A stretch of 64,000 nt of DNA from Streptomyces apocyni (GTDB lineage: Bacteria; Actinomycetota; Actinomycetes; Streptomycetales; Streptomycetaceae). Position 1 is the stretch's first letter; each line of letters opens with the position of its first letter. Positions 33,155-41,167 of this stretch are shown piece by piece. Made by a program: the position numbers and the translations under genes. The DNA lies in assembly GCF_009739465.1 (NCBI RefSeq), contig NZ_WHOM01000068.1:169305-233304 (forward strand). Direction: 5' to 3'. The notes below the pieces were generated by a model, which was given only the letters and a program-made list of their open reading frames with translations, ran no database searches and was not told the DNA's origin.

Positions 33155-34648
33155 CTATCCGGCCACGAAGGTGCGCGCGGCCTTGTCGTGCCAGCACTGC
33201 CGCCAGGGGCGGTCGAACAGGCACCAGGCGACGCCGAGTACGCCGACGACCAGGATGCCCGCCACGCTGTACACCAGCCAGCGACGCAGCGCGGCGCCGA
33301 ACGACGGGGCCGCGTGCCCCTCGATGTCCCGTACGTCGAGCCCGCACAGCTTCTTGCCGAGGGTGCGGCCCCACTTCGCGGTCGGGAGGGCCTCGTACAG
33401 CACTCCGCAGACCAGCAGGACGCCGAGCACGATGCCGAGGTACGCGGCGGTCGTGCCGTCGAGCAGCCACACGGTGACCGTCTCGCCGGACAGCTTCGCC
33501 GCGTCGATCTTGCCGTTGACGTGGTCGAGTGCCCTGGTCGCCAGGGGGACGGCGGCGGCGCCGGTGACGGCGGCCAGTACGAGCGTGTCGATGAGCCGCG
33601 CCACCAGGCGCCTGCCGAGGCGTGCGGGCCTGGCCGATGCCTGGGCCCGCGCGGCCGCCAGGAAGGGGTCTTCGGTGACCGGCTTCCACGGCAGTACGGA
33701 ATCCCCCTCGCCGCCCGGGCTCTGCGCCAGCTGGTGCACCTGCTGGGCCCAGGAGGCGGCGCCGCCTCCGGACCCGGAACTGAGCGGCGCACCGGACTGT
33801 GGGGGCTGCGGGGCGGGTGTGGTGCTCTGGGGGGTGGCGGTGCTCTGAGGGGTGGCGGTGCTCTGAGGGGTGGCGGTGCTCTGAGGGGTGGCGGGGGTGG
33901 TGGGCTGGGCGGGGGCGGTGGGCCGGGAGGGCTCGGTGGTCGTCGTGGGCGCCGCTGGCGTGGTCGGCGTGGTCGGCGTGCTCGGTGCGACGGTCGCCTG
34001 GGCGGCGGCGGGTGCGCCCTGCGCGGGCCGCGGTCCGGGCTCGGCGGAGGCGCCCGGCAGGCGGATGCCCATGGTGCCGTCGGCGACGGGCGGGGCGGGT
34101 TTGGGCGCGGCGGGGGACGCGGACTGAGGTGTGGCCTGGGGTGTGGCGGTGGCCTGGGGTGTGGCGGTGGCCTGTTCCGGGACCGTGGGCTCAACGGCGC
34201 GGGCCAGCCGAGGATCAGCCCCGGTCGGCGTGCCCCAGGCGACGCGGCGGTCCTGGTCGCCGCCGAAGCCGCCCTGGCGCGAGGCGTCGGCCTGCCAGAC
34301 GGCGGTTTCCGGCCGGGTGGCGCCATCCCGTACGCCGGACGCCGCAGCGTCCCGTACCTCGGCGGCCGCGTCCCGTACCCCGGAAGCCGGGACCGGCTCC
34401 TCGTCGAAGAAGACCGGACCGGTCTCCTCCACCGGCGCCGCCGTCTGCTCGGGAACGGCCCGCGCGGTGTCCGCGGCGTCCACGCCCGGCGGCAGCGGCA
34501 TCGGTTCACCCCCGGCCGGAGCGGGGCGGCTGGTCCCTGGCACCCAGGAGACCCCGTTCCAGTACCGGACATAGCCAGGAATGGAGGGGTCGGGGTAATA
34601 GCCTTGCCGGGCTCCGTTGTCGCCGTTGCCAGCGGGAGGCGCCACCAT
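33155..34648 (-). CDS. RDD family membrane protein with N-terminal DUF2510 domain
   Basis: A 497-residue protein. The N-terminus has the DUF2510 signature QGYYPDPSIPGYVRYWNGVS with its tryptophans; then about 270 residues of Pro/Ala/Thr/Gln-rich linker, including TPQSTA repeats; the C-terminal RDD domain has RLGRRLVARLIDTLVLAAVT, two further hydrophobic segments and GRTLGKKLCGLDVRDIEG. ATG 34648 is chosen because DUF2510 follows at once and GGAG with GGGGA lies before it. It lies just upstream of the shorter RDD gene and probably shares a transcript with it. Function unknown. Confidence 0.88.
   Translation of the reverse strand: MVAPPAGNGDNGARQGYYPDPSIPGYVRYWNGVSWVPGTSRPAPAGGEPMPLPPGVDAADTARAVPEQTAAPVEETGPVFFDEEPVPASGVRDAAAEVRDAAASGVRDGATRPETAVWQADASRQGGFGGDQDRRVAWGTPTGADPRLARAVEPTVPEQATATPQATATPQATPQSASPAAPKPAPPVADGTMGIRLPGASAEPGPRPAQGAPAAAQATVAPSTPTTPTTPAAPTTTTEPSRPTAPAQPTTPATPQSTATPQSTATPQSTATPQSTTPAPQPPQSGAPLSSGSGGGAASWAQQVHQLAQSPGGEGDSVLPWKPVTEDPFLAAARAQASARPARLGRRLVARLIDTLVLAAVTGAAAVPLATRALDHVNGKIDAAKLSGETVTVWLLDGTTAAYLGIVLGVLLVCGVLYEALPTAKWGRTLGKKLCGLDVRDIEGHAAPSFGAALRRWLVYSVAGILVVGVLGVAWCLFDRPWRQCWHDKAARTFVAG
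33831..33884. repeat. 18-bp tandem repeat in the RDD/DUF2510 gene
   Basis: Three perfect copies of GGGGTGGCGGTGCTCTGA, with degenerate copies on each side, encode TPQSTA repeats of the linker on the minus strand. Copy number is likely variable between strains. Confidence 0.85.
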
Positions 34649-34978
34649 GTCCCCAACTCCGATCGTGAACAGCACAGTTGATCCGACCGCGGCACCCGAC
34701 CTGGCCGACCTGCTGCCCGGCCTGCTGCCCTGCCTGGGCGGGCCACAGCGCCGGATCTCCCACGGTCCAAGGAGGACAGTAACGAAGACAGCCGCGCCGG
34801 GAGCACCGAGACCGCGATATACCCCGCGTACGAGCGAACGACAAGCCGTCCCAGGGCGCGGAAAAAACTTCAGAAAGTTCGGGAAAGTCGCGTAAGTGAT
34901 CCGCTCCTGGGCGCTCTCACCTCGTACGAGCCCACGAAAGGGCCCGTGCAGAGACCGTCCAGCGAGAGGAAACACCCG
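34649..34978. other. 330-bp divergent promoter region of the RDD and SsgA-like genes
   Basis: No supported gene. A short frame on the plus strand is Leu/Pro-rich and looks random. A locally A-rich stretch (GAAAAAACTTCAGAAAGTTC, 34860-34879, which contains the inverted words GAAC/AACTTC) may be part of the promoter or an operator for the SsgA-like gene. Confidence 0.5.
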
Positions 34979-35458
34979 ATGCACACCGTGGTGGAACGCG
35001 AGCTTGAACTGAAGCTGGTGCTGTCGCCCGAGCGCAGCATCCCCGTCCCGGCCCGGCTCACCTACCGCACCGACGACCCGTACGCCGTGCACATCACCTT
35101 CCACATCGGCTCAGACCAGCCGGTCAACTGGACCTTCGCCCGTGAGCTGCTGGTGGAGGGCGTGTTCCGGCCGTGCGGGCACGGCGATGTCCGGGTCTGG
35201 CCGACGAAGTTCGACGGCCACAGCGTGGTCCTGATGGCGCTGAGCTCACCGGACGGCGAGGCGCTGCTCGAGGCGCCGACCGCCGCTGTGTCGGCCTGGC
35301 TGGAGCGCACCCTGCGGGCGGTGCCCCCGGGTTCTGAGTCCGAGCAGCTCGGGATCGACGACGGCCTGGCCGAGCTGCTCGCACCAGCGCCGGGCGGTCG
35401 TGACGAACTGTGGCTGCGCGACCCGTGGCCGTCGGACGAGTCGAAGGACGGAGAGTGA
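34979..35458 (+). CDS. ssgG: SsgA-like sporulation/cell-division protein (SALP)
   Basis: A 159-residue SALP, a family restricted to morphologically complex actinomycetes and involved in septum placement and spore wall assembly. Signatures are LVLSPERSIPVPARLTYRTD, DPYAVHITFHIGSDQPVNWT, FARELLVEGVFRPCGHGDVR and VVLMALSSPDGEALLEAP. I assign ssgG from its genomic context (near hpd, as SCO2924 in S. coelicolor from memory); sequence alone says only SALP. In S. coelicolor SsgG affects regular spacing of sporulation septa. GAGAGGA precedes ATG 34979. Confidence 0.88.
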   Translation: MHTVVERELELKLVLSPERSIPVPARLTYRTDDPYAVHITFHIGSDQPVNWTFARELLVEGVFRPCGHGDVRVWPTKFDGHSVVLMALSSPDGEALLEAPTAAVSAWLERTLRAVPPGSESEQLGIDDGLAELLAPAPGGRDELWLRDPWPSDESKDGE

Positions 35459-35526
35459 GTGGCACAGCGCGGGAGCGTGCGTGACAGACACGAGAGCCTG
35501 CGGGACCGAGCGGAAGAGCGGAGGTG

Positions 35527-36906
35527 TCACAGGACCTTGCCCGGGTTGAGGAGATGCAGCGGGTCGAACGTCTGCTTGATCCCCCGCTGCAACTCCACTC
35601 CCACCGGGCCGATCTCGCGGGCCAGCCATTCCTTCTTCAGTACACCCACGCCGTGTTCGCCGGTGATCGTGCCTCCGAGCGCCAGACCGAGGGCCATGAT
35701 CGCGTCGAAGGACTCGCGGGCCCGCCGGGATTCGTCGGGGTCTGCCGCGTCGAAGCAGACGGTGGGGTGGGTGTTGCCGTCCCCCGCGTGCGCGCAGACA
35801 CCGATGGTCAGGTCGTACTTCTCGGCGATGTCCGCGATGCCCTCCAGCATGGTGCCGAGCCGCGAGCGGGGCACGCAGACGTCGTCGATCATCGTGCTGC
35901 CCTTGACGGCCTCCAGCGCGGTGAGCGACAGCCGCCGGGCCTTGAGGAGGAGTTCGGACTCGGCCTGGTCGTCGGCCGGTACGACCTCGGTGGCTCCGGC
36001 GGCGGTGCAGAGCGCACCGACCGCGGCCAGGTCGGCGGCCGGGTCAGGGGTGTCGAAGGCGGCGAGCAGCAGGGCCTCGGTGGTGTCCGGGAGACCCATG
36101 TGCGCCAGGGCGTTGACGGCCTGGATCGTCGTACGGTCCATGAGTTCCAGGAGCGAGGGCACATGGCCGCGTTCCATGATGGCGCAGACGGCGTCGCAGG
36201 CGGCCGCCGCCGAGGCGAACTCGGCCGCGAGTACCAGCTGCGGGGGCGGCGCGGGCTTCAGGGCGAGCACCGCGCGGACCACGATGCCGAGGCTGCCCTC
36301 GGAGCCGACGAAGAGCCGGGTGAGGTCGTATCCGGCGACGCCCTTGGCGGTGCGGCGGCCGGTCTTCAGCAGGCGGCCGTCGGCCAGGACGACGTCGAGC
36401 CCGAGTACGTACTCGGCGGTGACGCCGTACTTCACACAGCACAGGCCGCCGGACGCGGTGCCGATGTTGCCGCCGATGGTGCACTGCTCCCAGCTGGAGG
36501 GGTCGGGCGGGTAGCAGAGGCCGTGGGGGGCGACCGCGTGGGAGAGCGCGGCGTTGACGACGCCTGGTTCGACGACGGCGATCCGGTCGACCGGGCTGAT
36601 CTCCAGGATGCGGTCCATCTTGAGCAGCGACAGCACGATGCAGCCGTCGGAGGCGTTGGCGGCGCCGGACAGGCCGGTGCGCGCGCCCTGGGGGACGACC
36701 GGGACGCGCAGCGCGGTGGCCGTGCGCATGACGTGCTGGACCTGCTCGACGGAACGGGGCAGGACGACGACGGCCGGGATGCCAGCGGGGCAGAAGCTGG
36801 CCATGTCATGGGCGTACGCGGCGGTGACGTCCGGATCGGTGAGGACCGCGCCAGCGGGCAGCCCCGCGCGCAGCTGGGCGGCGATGTGGTCGGGGGCGGC
36901 GTTCAT
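35527..36906 (-). CDS. FAD-linked oxidase (glycolate/lactate dehydrogenase type)
   Basis: A 459-residue GlcD-like flavoprotein. The PCMH-type FAD-binding domain includes AVVVLPRSVEQVQHVMRTA, VVPQGARTGLSGAANASDG, CTIGGNIGTASGGLCCVKYG and RLFVGSEGSLGIV; the FAD-oxidase C-terminal domain has CAHAGDGNTHPTVCFD and ITGEHGVGVLKKEWL. It probably oxidises a 2-hydroxy acid such as glycolate or D-lactate; the acceptor is unknown. ATG 36906 gives the usual N-terminus; further upstream residues lack conservation. Single gene, divergent from the TPR gene. Confidence 0.93.
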   Translation of the reverse strand: MNAAPDHIAAQLRAGLPAGAVLTDPDVTAAYAHDMASFCPAGIPAVVVLPRSVEQVQHVMRTATALRVPVVPQGARTGLSGAANASDGCIVLSLLKMDRILEISPVDRIAVVEPGVVNAALSHAVAPHGLCYPPDPSSWEQCTIGGNIGTASGGLCCVKYGVTAEYVLGLDVVLADGRLLKTGRRTAKGVAGYDLTRLFVGSEGSLGIVVRAVLALKPAPPPQLVLAAEFASAAAACDAVCAIMERGHVPSLLELMDRTTIQAVNALAHMGLPDTTEALLLAAFDTPDPAADLAAVGALCTAAGATEVVPADDQAESELLLKARRLSLTALEAVKGSTMIDDVCVPRSRLGTMLEGIADIAEKYDLTIGVCAHAGDGNTHPTVCFDAADPDESRRARESFDAIMALGLALGGTITGEHGVGVLKKEWLAREIGPVGVELQRGIKQTFDPLHLLNPGKVL

Positions 36907-37015
36907 GATCTCAGCCTCGCACCCGGGGCCAACGGTGTGAACCCGTGGGCGAACCGCGTCGCGCGCCGCGATGTGCTCGTCGTATCGGTAGCGGGCTTGA
37001 CGCACAGTGATCGCC

Positions 37016-38482
37016 ATGGAGAACGAAGTGAGCGCCATGGAGAACGATCAGGGACAGCAGCCACCGCCGCGCCGTCTCTCCCGCAGGGTCAGGCGCGCCC
37101 TGATCGCCTCGGTCGCGGGCTCCGCGGTGCTCGCCGGAGTGCTGGTACTGGTCCCCGTGCTGCGGGACGACGGTCCACCGCCCGCGCTGGGCCCGAGCGG
37201 GCGGGCGATGGCGGCGGCCGGGGCGGGCGCGCCGGCGGCGCTGCCCGATCTGGCGGCGCTGATCCGCGACCGTACGGGGCATCTGCGGAAGCATCCGGGG
37301 GACGAGGAGTCCTGGGCGGTGCTGGGTTCCGCCTACGTCGAGCGGGGGCGGCGGACGGCCGACTACGCGGCGTACCCGAAGGCCGAGCGGGCGCTGCGCA
37401 GGTCGCTGGCGCTGCGGCCGGGCGAGGACGGCAACGTCGAGGCGCTGGCCGGACTCGCCGCGCTGGCCAACGCCCGGCACGAGTACCGGGCCGCCAGGAA
37501 ATGGGGCGAGCTGGCCGTGAAGCGGTCGCCGAAGCGCTGGACGCTGTACCCGGTGCTGCTCGACACCTATCGCGGTCTGGGCGACCGCAAGGCGGCGGGC
37601 CGGGCCCTGGAGCGGTTGCGGGAGCTGCGGTCGGGGTCGGTGGTGCTGGCGTCCGCGGCGCGGGTGTTCCAGGGCCGTGGGTGGCGCGAGGACGCGGCGG
37701 CGGCCGCGGCGGACGCGGTGGCGCTCGCCGAGACACCGGCCGAGCGGGCGGCGCGGCTGCACCGGCTTGGCGAGCTCGCGTGGGAGCGGGGGGAACCGGC
37801 CGAGGGGCTGCGGTACTTCAGGGCGGCGCTGCGCGCGGAGCCCGGTCACCATCCCTCGCTGGCCGGGGAGGGCCGGGCGCTGGCGTCGCTGGGCCGTGGG
37901 CAGGCGGCGCTGGCGAGCTATGAGGCGGCGTTGGCCAGGCACCCACTGCCGAACTACCTGCTGGAGCTGGGCGAGTTGCAGGAGTCGCTGGGGAGGGAGT
38001 CGGCTGCCCGGGTCCAGTACGACATCCTGCGCGGGCGGGTCGAGCAGGGCAGCGGTGTGGGGATCAACGAGGCGCTGGTGCTTGGCCGGTTCGAGGCGGA
38101 CCACGGCGACGCGGACGCGGCGGTGCGGCGGCTCACCGCCGAGTACAAGCGGCACCCGGGGCACGAGGTGGCGGACGCGCTGGGGTGGGCGCTGCACCGC
38201 GCGGGCGATCATGAGAAGGCCGCCGGATACGCCAAGAAGGCGCTGGACAAGGGCCCGCGCAGTGCCCTGTTCCTCTACCACCGGGGCGAGATCGAGCGGT
38301 CCCTGGGGCGGGACGGCTCCGCCCGCCGCCACCTGACCGCGGCGCTGCGCGTCAACCCGTACTTCTCGCCGCTGCACGCGCCGTTGGCGCGGCTGGCACT
38401 GGAGGCCCTGGGCGAGCCGTCTTCGGGGCCCGCTCCGGAGCGGCCGACGACGCCGACGCCGCTGCCCGCGCGTGAGACGTGA
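37016..38482 (+). CDS. Membrane-anchored TPR repeat protein
   Basis: A 488-residue protein. A short cytoplasmic part with PPPRRLSRRVRRALI precedes one membrane helix (ALIASVAGSAVLAGVLVLVP), so the long repeat region is outside the membrane. Tetratricopeptide units recur, for example ESWAVLGSAYVERGRR, AGLAALANARHEYRAARKWG, LGRGQAALASYEAALARHP and ADALGWALHRAGDHEKAAGY, at least eight in all. The end is Pro/Thr-rich. Start codons ATG 37016, GTG 37007 and ATG 37037 are all possible; the DNA around them is a short duplication. Role unknown, probably protein-protein scaffolding. Confidence 0.88.
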   Translation: MENEVSAMENDQGQQPPPRRLSRRVRRALIASVAGSAVLAGVLVLVPVLRDDGPPPALGPSGRAMAAAGAGAPAALPDLAALIRDRTGHLRKHPGDEESWAVLGSAYVERGRRTADYAAYPKAERALRRSLALRPGEDGNVEALAGLAALANARHEYRAARKWGELAVKRSPKRWTLYPVLLDTYRGLGDRKAAGRALERLRELRSGSVVLASAARVFQGRGWREDAAAAAADAVALAETPAERAARLHRLGELAWERGEPAEGLRYFRAALRAEPGHHPSLAGEGRALASLGRGQAALASYEAALARHPLPNYLLELGELQESLGRESAARVQYDILRGRVEQGSGVGINEALVLGRFEADHGDADAAVRRLTAEYKRHPGHEVADALGWALHRAGDHEKAAGYAKKALDKGPRSALFLYHRGEIERSLGRDGSARRHLTAALRVNPYFSPLHAPLARLALEALGEPSSGPAPERPTTPTPLPARET

Positions 38483-38549
38483 GGGCTGCGGCGGCGTGGG
38501 ACGACGGAGGGGGCGGGGGGGGGACGGAGGGGACGGGGCGACGTACACA

Positions 38550-38585
38550 CCGCGGCCCCACGGGTCAGAGTCCATGGGGCCGCGG
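38550..38585. terminator. Hairpin between the TPR gene and hpd
   Basis: An 11-bp perfect stem (38550-38560 with 38575-38585) and 14-base loop between convergent genes; likely bidirectional terminator. Confidence 0.7.
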
Positions 38586-38629
38586 GGGTTGTGGGGGCTG
38601 CGGAGGCCCTTGAGGCTAACGCTCGCTGG

Positions 38630-39775
38630 TCAGAGGTTGCCGCGCTTGGCCTGCTCGCGCTCGATCGCCTCGAAGAGCGCCTTGAAGTTGCCCTTGCCGA
38701 AGCCCATCGAGCCATGCCGCTCGATCATCTCGAAGAAGACGGTCGGCCGGTCCTGGACGGGCTTGGTGAAGATCTGCAGCAGATAGCCGTCCTCATCGCG
38801 GTCGACAAGGATCTTCAGCTCGCGCAGGGTCTCCACGGGCACCCGGGTCTCGCCCGCCCACTCGCCGAGCGTGTCGTAGTACGAGTCGGGGACGTCCAGG
38901 AACCGGACGCCCGCCGCGCGCATGGTGCGCACCGTCGAGACGATGTCGTTGGTGGCGAGCGCCATGTGCTGGACGCCGGGGCCGCCGTAGAACTCCAGGT
39001 ACTCGTCGATCTGCGACTTCTTCTTCGCGATCGCCGGTTCGTTGATCGGGAACTTCACCTTCTTGGTGCCGTCGGCCACGACCTTGGACATCAGAGCCGA
39101 GTACTCGGTCGCGATGTCGTCGCCCACGAACTCCTTCATGTTCGTGAAGCCCATGACCTTGTTGTAGAAGGCACACCACTCGTTCATCTTGCCGAGCTCG
39201 ACGTTGCCGACGCAGTGGTCGATGGCCTGGAAGGTGCGCTTGGCCGGGGGCTCGACGAGCGGCTCGGCGGAGACGAAGCCGGGCAGGTAGGGGCCGTCGT
39301 AGCCGCTGCGGTCCACCAGCGTGTGGCGGGTCTCGCCGTATGTGGCGATGGCGGCGAGTACGACCGTGCCGTGCTCGTCCTTGACTTCGTACGGCTCGGC
39401 GACCGAGGTGGCGCCGTGCTCGACGGCGTAGGCGTACGCGGCGCGGGCGTCCGGGACCTCGATGGCGAGGTCGATGACGCCGTCGCCGTGCGCGGCGACA
39501 TGGCCCTCGAGGAAGCGGCCCCAGTCGGTGCTCGCCTTGATGACGGAGGTGAGGACGAACCGGGCGGCGCCGTTCTCCAGGACGTAACTGGCGGTCTCGC
39601 GGCTGCCGTTCTCCGGTCCGGAGTACGCGACGAGCTTCATGCCGAAGGCGGTCGAGTAGTAGTGCGCGGCCTGTTTGGCGTTGCCCACGGCGAAGACGAC
39701 CGCGTCCATTCCCTTGACCGGGAAGGGGTCGGCCTGCCGTGCGGTGTCAGGGGTTTCCTGGATGGTCTCACTCAT
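38630..39775 (-). CDS. hpd: 4-hydroxyphenylpyruvate dioxygenase
   Basis: Non-haem Fe(II) dioxygenase of tyrosine catabolism, converting 4-hydroxyphenylpyruvate to homogentisate. The iron ligands of the vicinal-oxygen-chelate fold are visible: His187 in FQAIDHCVGNV, His270 in GGPGVQHMAL and Glu349 in TVFFEMIERHG. The 381-residue length is standard and the C-terminal helix after GSMGFGKGNFKALFEAIE, which gates the active site, is complete. It is divergent from an Lrp/AsnC-type gene, a common arrangement in Streptomyces that suggests control by that regulator. Confidence 0.97.
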   Translation of the reverse strand: MSETIQETPDTARQADPFPVKGMDAVVFAVGNAKQAAHYYSTAFGMKLVAYSGPENGSRETASYVLENGAARFVLTSVIKASTDWGRFLEGHVAAHGDGVIDLAIEVPDARAAYAYAVEHGATSVAEPYEVKDEHGTVVLAAIATYGETRHTLVDRSGYDGPYLPGFVSAEPLVEPPAKRTFQAIDHCVGNVELGKMNEWCAFYNKVMGFTNMKEFVGDDIATEYSALMSKVVADGTKKVKFPINEPAIAKKKSQIDEYLEFYGGPGVQHMALATNDIVSTVRTMRAAGVRFLDVPDSYYDTLGEWAGETRVPVETLRELKILVDRDEDGYLLQIFTKPVQDRPTVFFEMIERHGSMGFGKGNFKALFEAIEREQAKRGNL

Positions 39776-39823
39776 AGCCGCAGCGTCCCTCTGTTCCACA
39801 AGGTGCGCAATAGTTGGCAGAAA

Positions 39824-39844
39824 CACTGGGCAATCTGTCCAGTG
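39824..39844. promoter_or_regulatory. Inverted repeat in the hpd-lrp intergenic region
   Basis: CACTGG (39824-39829) and CCAGTG (39839-39844) are separated by nine bases. The site lies about 50 bases upstream of hpd and 30-60 upstream of the Lrp-type gene, a position expected for an autoregulatory operator. Six-base arms are short, so this is only a candidate. Confidence 0.4.
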
Positions 39845-39903
39845 AGCAGCCCGTACGATCGGGCTATCTGTGCAGGATGACCACTGGGAGTGTGATCCAG
39901 GCC

Positions 39904-40377
39904 ATGTCCATCGACGCACTGGACGGCAGGCTGCTCGTTCTGCTGGCGCGCGAGCCCAGGATCGGCGTACTGGAGGCGTCGCGGCGACTGGGCGTGGCGC
40001 GCGGCACGGTCCAGGCACGCCTGGACCGACTCCAGTCGAACGGAGTCATCCGCGGCTTCGGCCCGAACGTCGACCCAGCCGCGCTTGGCTACCCGGTCAC
40101 GGCCTTCGCGACGCTGGAGATCAAACAGGGCCAGGGCGCGGACGTCCGGGCACACCTGAGCGGCGTCCCGGAGGTCCTTGAACTGCACACCACGACGGGG
40201 CACGGGGACATGCTCTGCCGCCTGGTAGCGCGGTCCAACGCCGACCTCCAACGGGTGATCGACCGCGTCGTCGGCTTCGAGGGCATCGTCCGCGCCTCCA
40301 CCGCGATCGTGATGGAGAACCCGGTCCCCCTGCGCATCATCCCGCTGGTGGAACAGGCGTCGTCCGCGGACGGCTAG
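39904..40377 (+). CDS. Lrp/AsnC family transcriptional regulator
   Basis: A 157-residue regulator. The N-terminal winged helix-turn-helix reads LDGRLLVLLAREPRIGVLEA, SRRLGVARGTVQARLDRL and NGVIRGFGPNVDPAALGYP; the C-terminal RAM/AsnC ligand domain includes VTAFATLEIKQGQG, VPEVLELHTTTGHGDMLCRL and the closing GFEGIVRASTAIVM. It is divergent from hpd and is the likely local regulator of tyrosine breakdown, responding to an aromatic amino acid or keto acid (inference). ATG 39904 is chosen because GGGAG lies 12 bases upstream; ATG 39877 is an alternative. Confidence 0.9.
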   Translation: MSIDALDGRLLVLLAREPRIGVLEASRRLGVARGTVQARLDRLQSNGVIRGFGPNVDPAALGYPVTAFATLEIKQGQGADVRAHLSGVPEVLELHTTTGHGDMLCRLVARSNADLQRVIDRVVGFEGIVRASTAIVMENPVPLRIIPLVEQASSADG

Positions 40378-40435
40378 CCAGCGACAGGACGGATCGAACA
40401 TCAGAACAGAGAGTCATTACATCGTGACATTTGGC

Positions 40436-40465
40436 TTGCGCATCAAGATGCGAGGCTTCTACTCT
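40436..40465 (+). promoter_or_regulatory. Possible promoter giving a leaderless vapBC transcript
   Basis: TTGCGC (40436-40441) and TACTCT (40460-40465) are 18 bases apart, and the vapB ATG starts only seven bases after the second box. With no ribosome-binding site present, a leaderless mRNA is likely. The boxes match consensus only moderately. Confidence 0.4.
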
Positions 40466-40472
40466 GGTGTGT

Positions 40473-40715
40473 ATGAGAACCACCGTCGATCTCCCCCAGG
40501 ACCTGATCCAGGAAGCCAAGCTGCGCGCCGCACGCAGGCGCGTGACCGTGAGTGCGGTGATAGAGGATGCGATGCGGGCGTCGTTCGCGCGGGATGTGAA
40601 CGCGGCGCAGACCATCGCCAAGCTCACAACGGACCCCGGTAGCGGCGGCCCCCGCCCCGGGATCAACCTGGACGACAACGTGTCCGTCCGCGATGTCATG
40701 GACGGCCTCGAATGA
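40473..40715 (+). CDS. Ribbon-helix-helix antitoxin (VapB type)
   Basis: An 80-residue antitoxin. The N-terminal MRTTVDLPQDLIQEAKLRAA and RRVTVSAVIEDAMRASF are the strand-helix-helix of a dimeric MetJ/Arc-type DNA-binding fold; the flexible C-terminus (GGPRPGINLDDNVSVRDVMD) should wrap around the toxin. The stop overlaps the toxin start by four bases (ATGA), the usual arrangement. The complex should repress its own promoter. Confidence 0.9.
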   Translation: MRTTVDLPQDLIQEAKLRAARRRVTVSAVIEDAMRASFARDVNAAQTIAKLTTDPGSGGPRPGINLDDNVSVRDVMDGLE

Positions 40716-41146
40716 TCCTGTGCGATGTCAATGTCCTCGTCTACGCCTTTCGCGAGGACAGCAAGGACCACGATCGGTACCACGCGTGGCTGCTGAATCG
40801 CCTGCGCGGCGACGAGCCGGTGGCGTACAACAGCGTGATCGACAGCGGCTTCCTCCGGATCGTCACACACCCCCGGATCTACCAGCCGCCGAGCGAGCCG
40901 GAAACCGCCTTCACCTTCCTCCAGGACGTCCGTGACGCACCCGTCGCGGCGTCACTGACGGAGGGCCCGCGACACTGGGGCATTTTCGAGCGCCTGTGCC
41001 GCGGCGCGGGCGCCCGGGGCAATCTCGTACCCGATGCCTACATCGCGGCCCTGGCCATCGAGTCCGGAGCCACGCTCTACTCCGCCGACCGCGGCTTCGC
41101 CCGGTTCCCCGGGCTGCGGTGGCGGCATCCGCTGGAGGACGACTGA
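40712..41146 (+). CDS. PIN-domain ribonuclease toxin (VapC type)
   Basis: A 144-residue PIN-domain protein. Acidic residues expected at the metal site are Asp5 in MILCDVNVLVYAF, Asp108 in NLVPDAYIAALAIESGA and Asp126 in YSADRGFARFPGL; the middle segment NSVIDSGFLRIVTHPRIY is the subfamily signature. Toxins of this class cleave tRNA or rRNA; the specific target cannot be predicted. It is coupled to the antitoxin and forms a complete pair. Confidence 0.92.
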   Translation: MILCDVNVLVYAFREDSKDHDRYHAWLLNRLRGDEPVAYNSVIDSGFLRIVTHPRIYQPPSEPETAFTFLQDVRDAPVAASLTEGPRHWGIFERLCRGAGARGNLVPDAYIAALAIESGATLYSADRGFARFPGLRWRHPLEDD

Positions 41147-41167
41147 GCCGCTCGCGAAGACAGGCTC

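Noticed and set aside
34617..34895. Plus-strand small ORF upstream of the SsgA-like gene
   Set aside because: Overlaps the RDD gene start in antisense, low-complexity product, no ribosome site.
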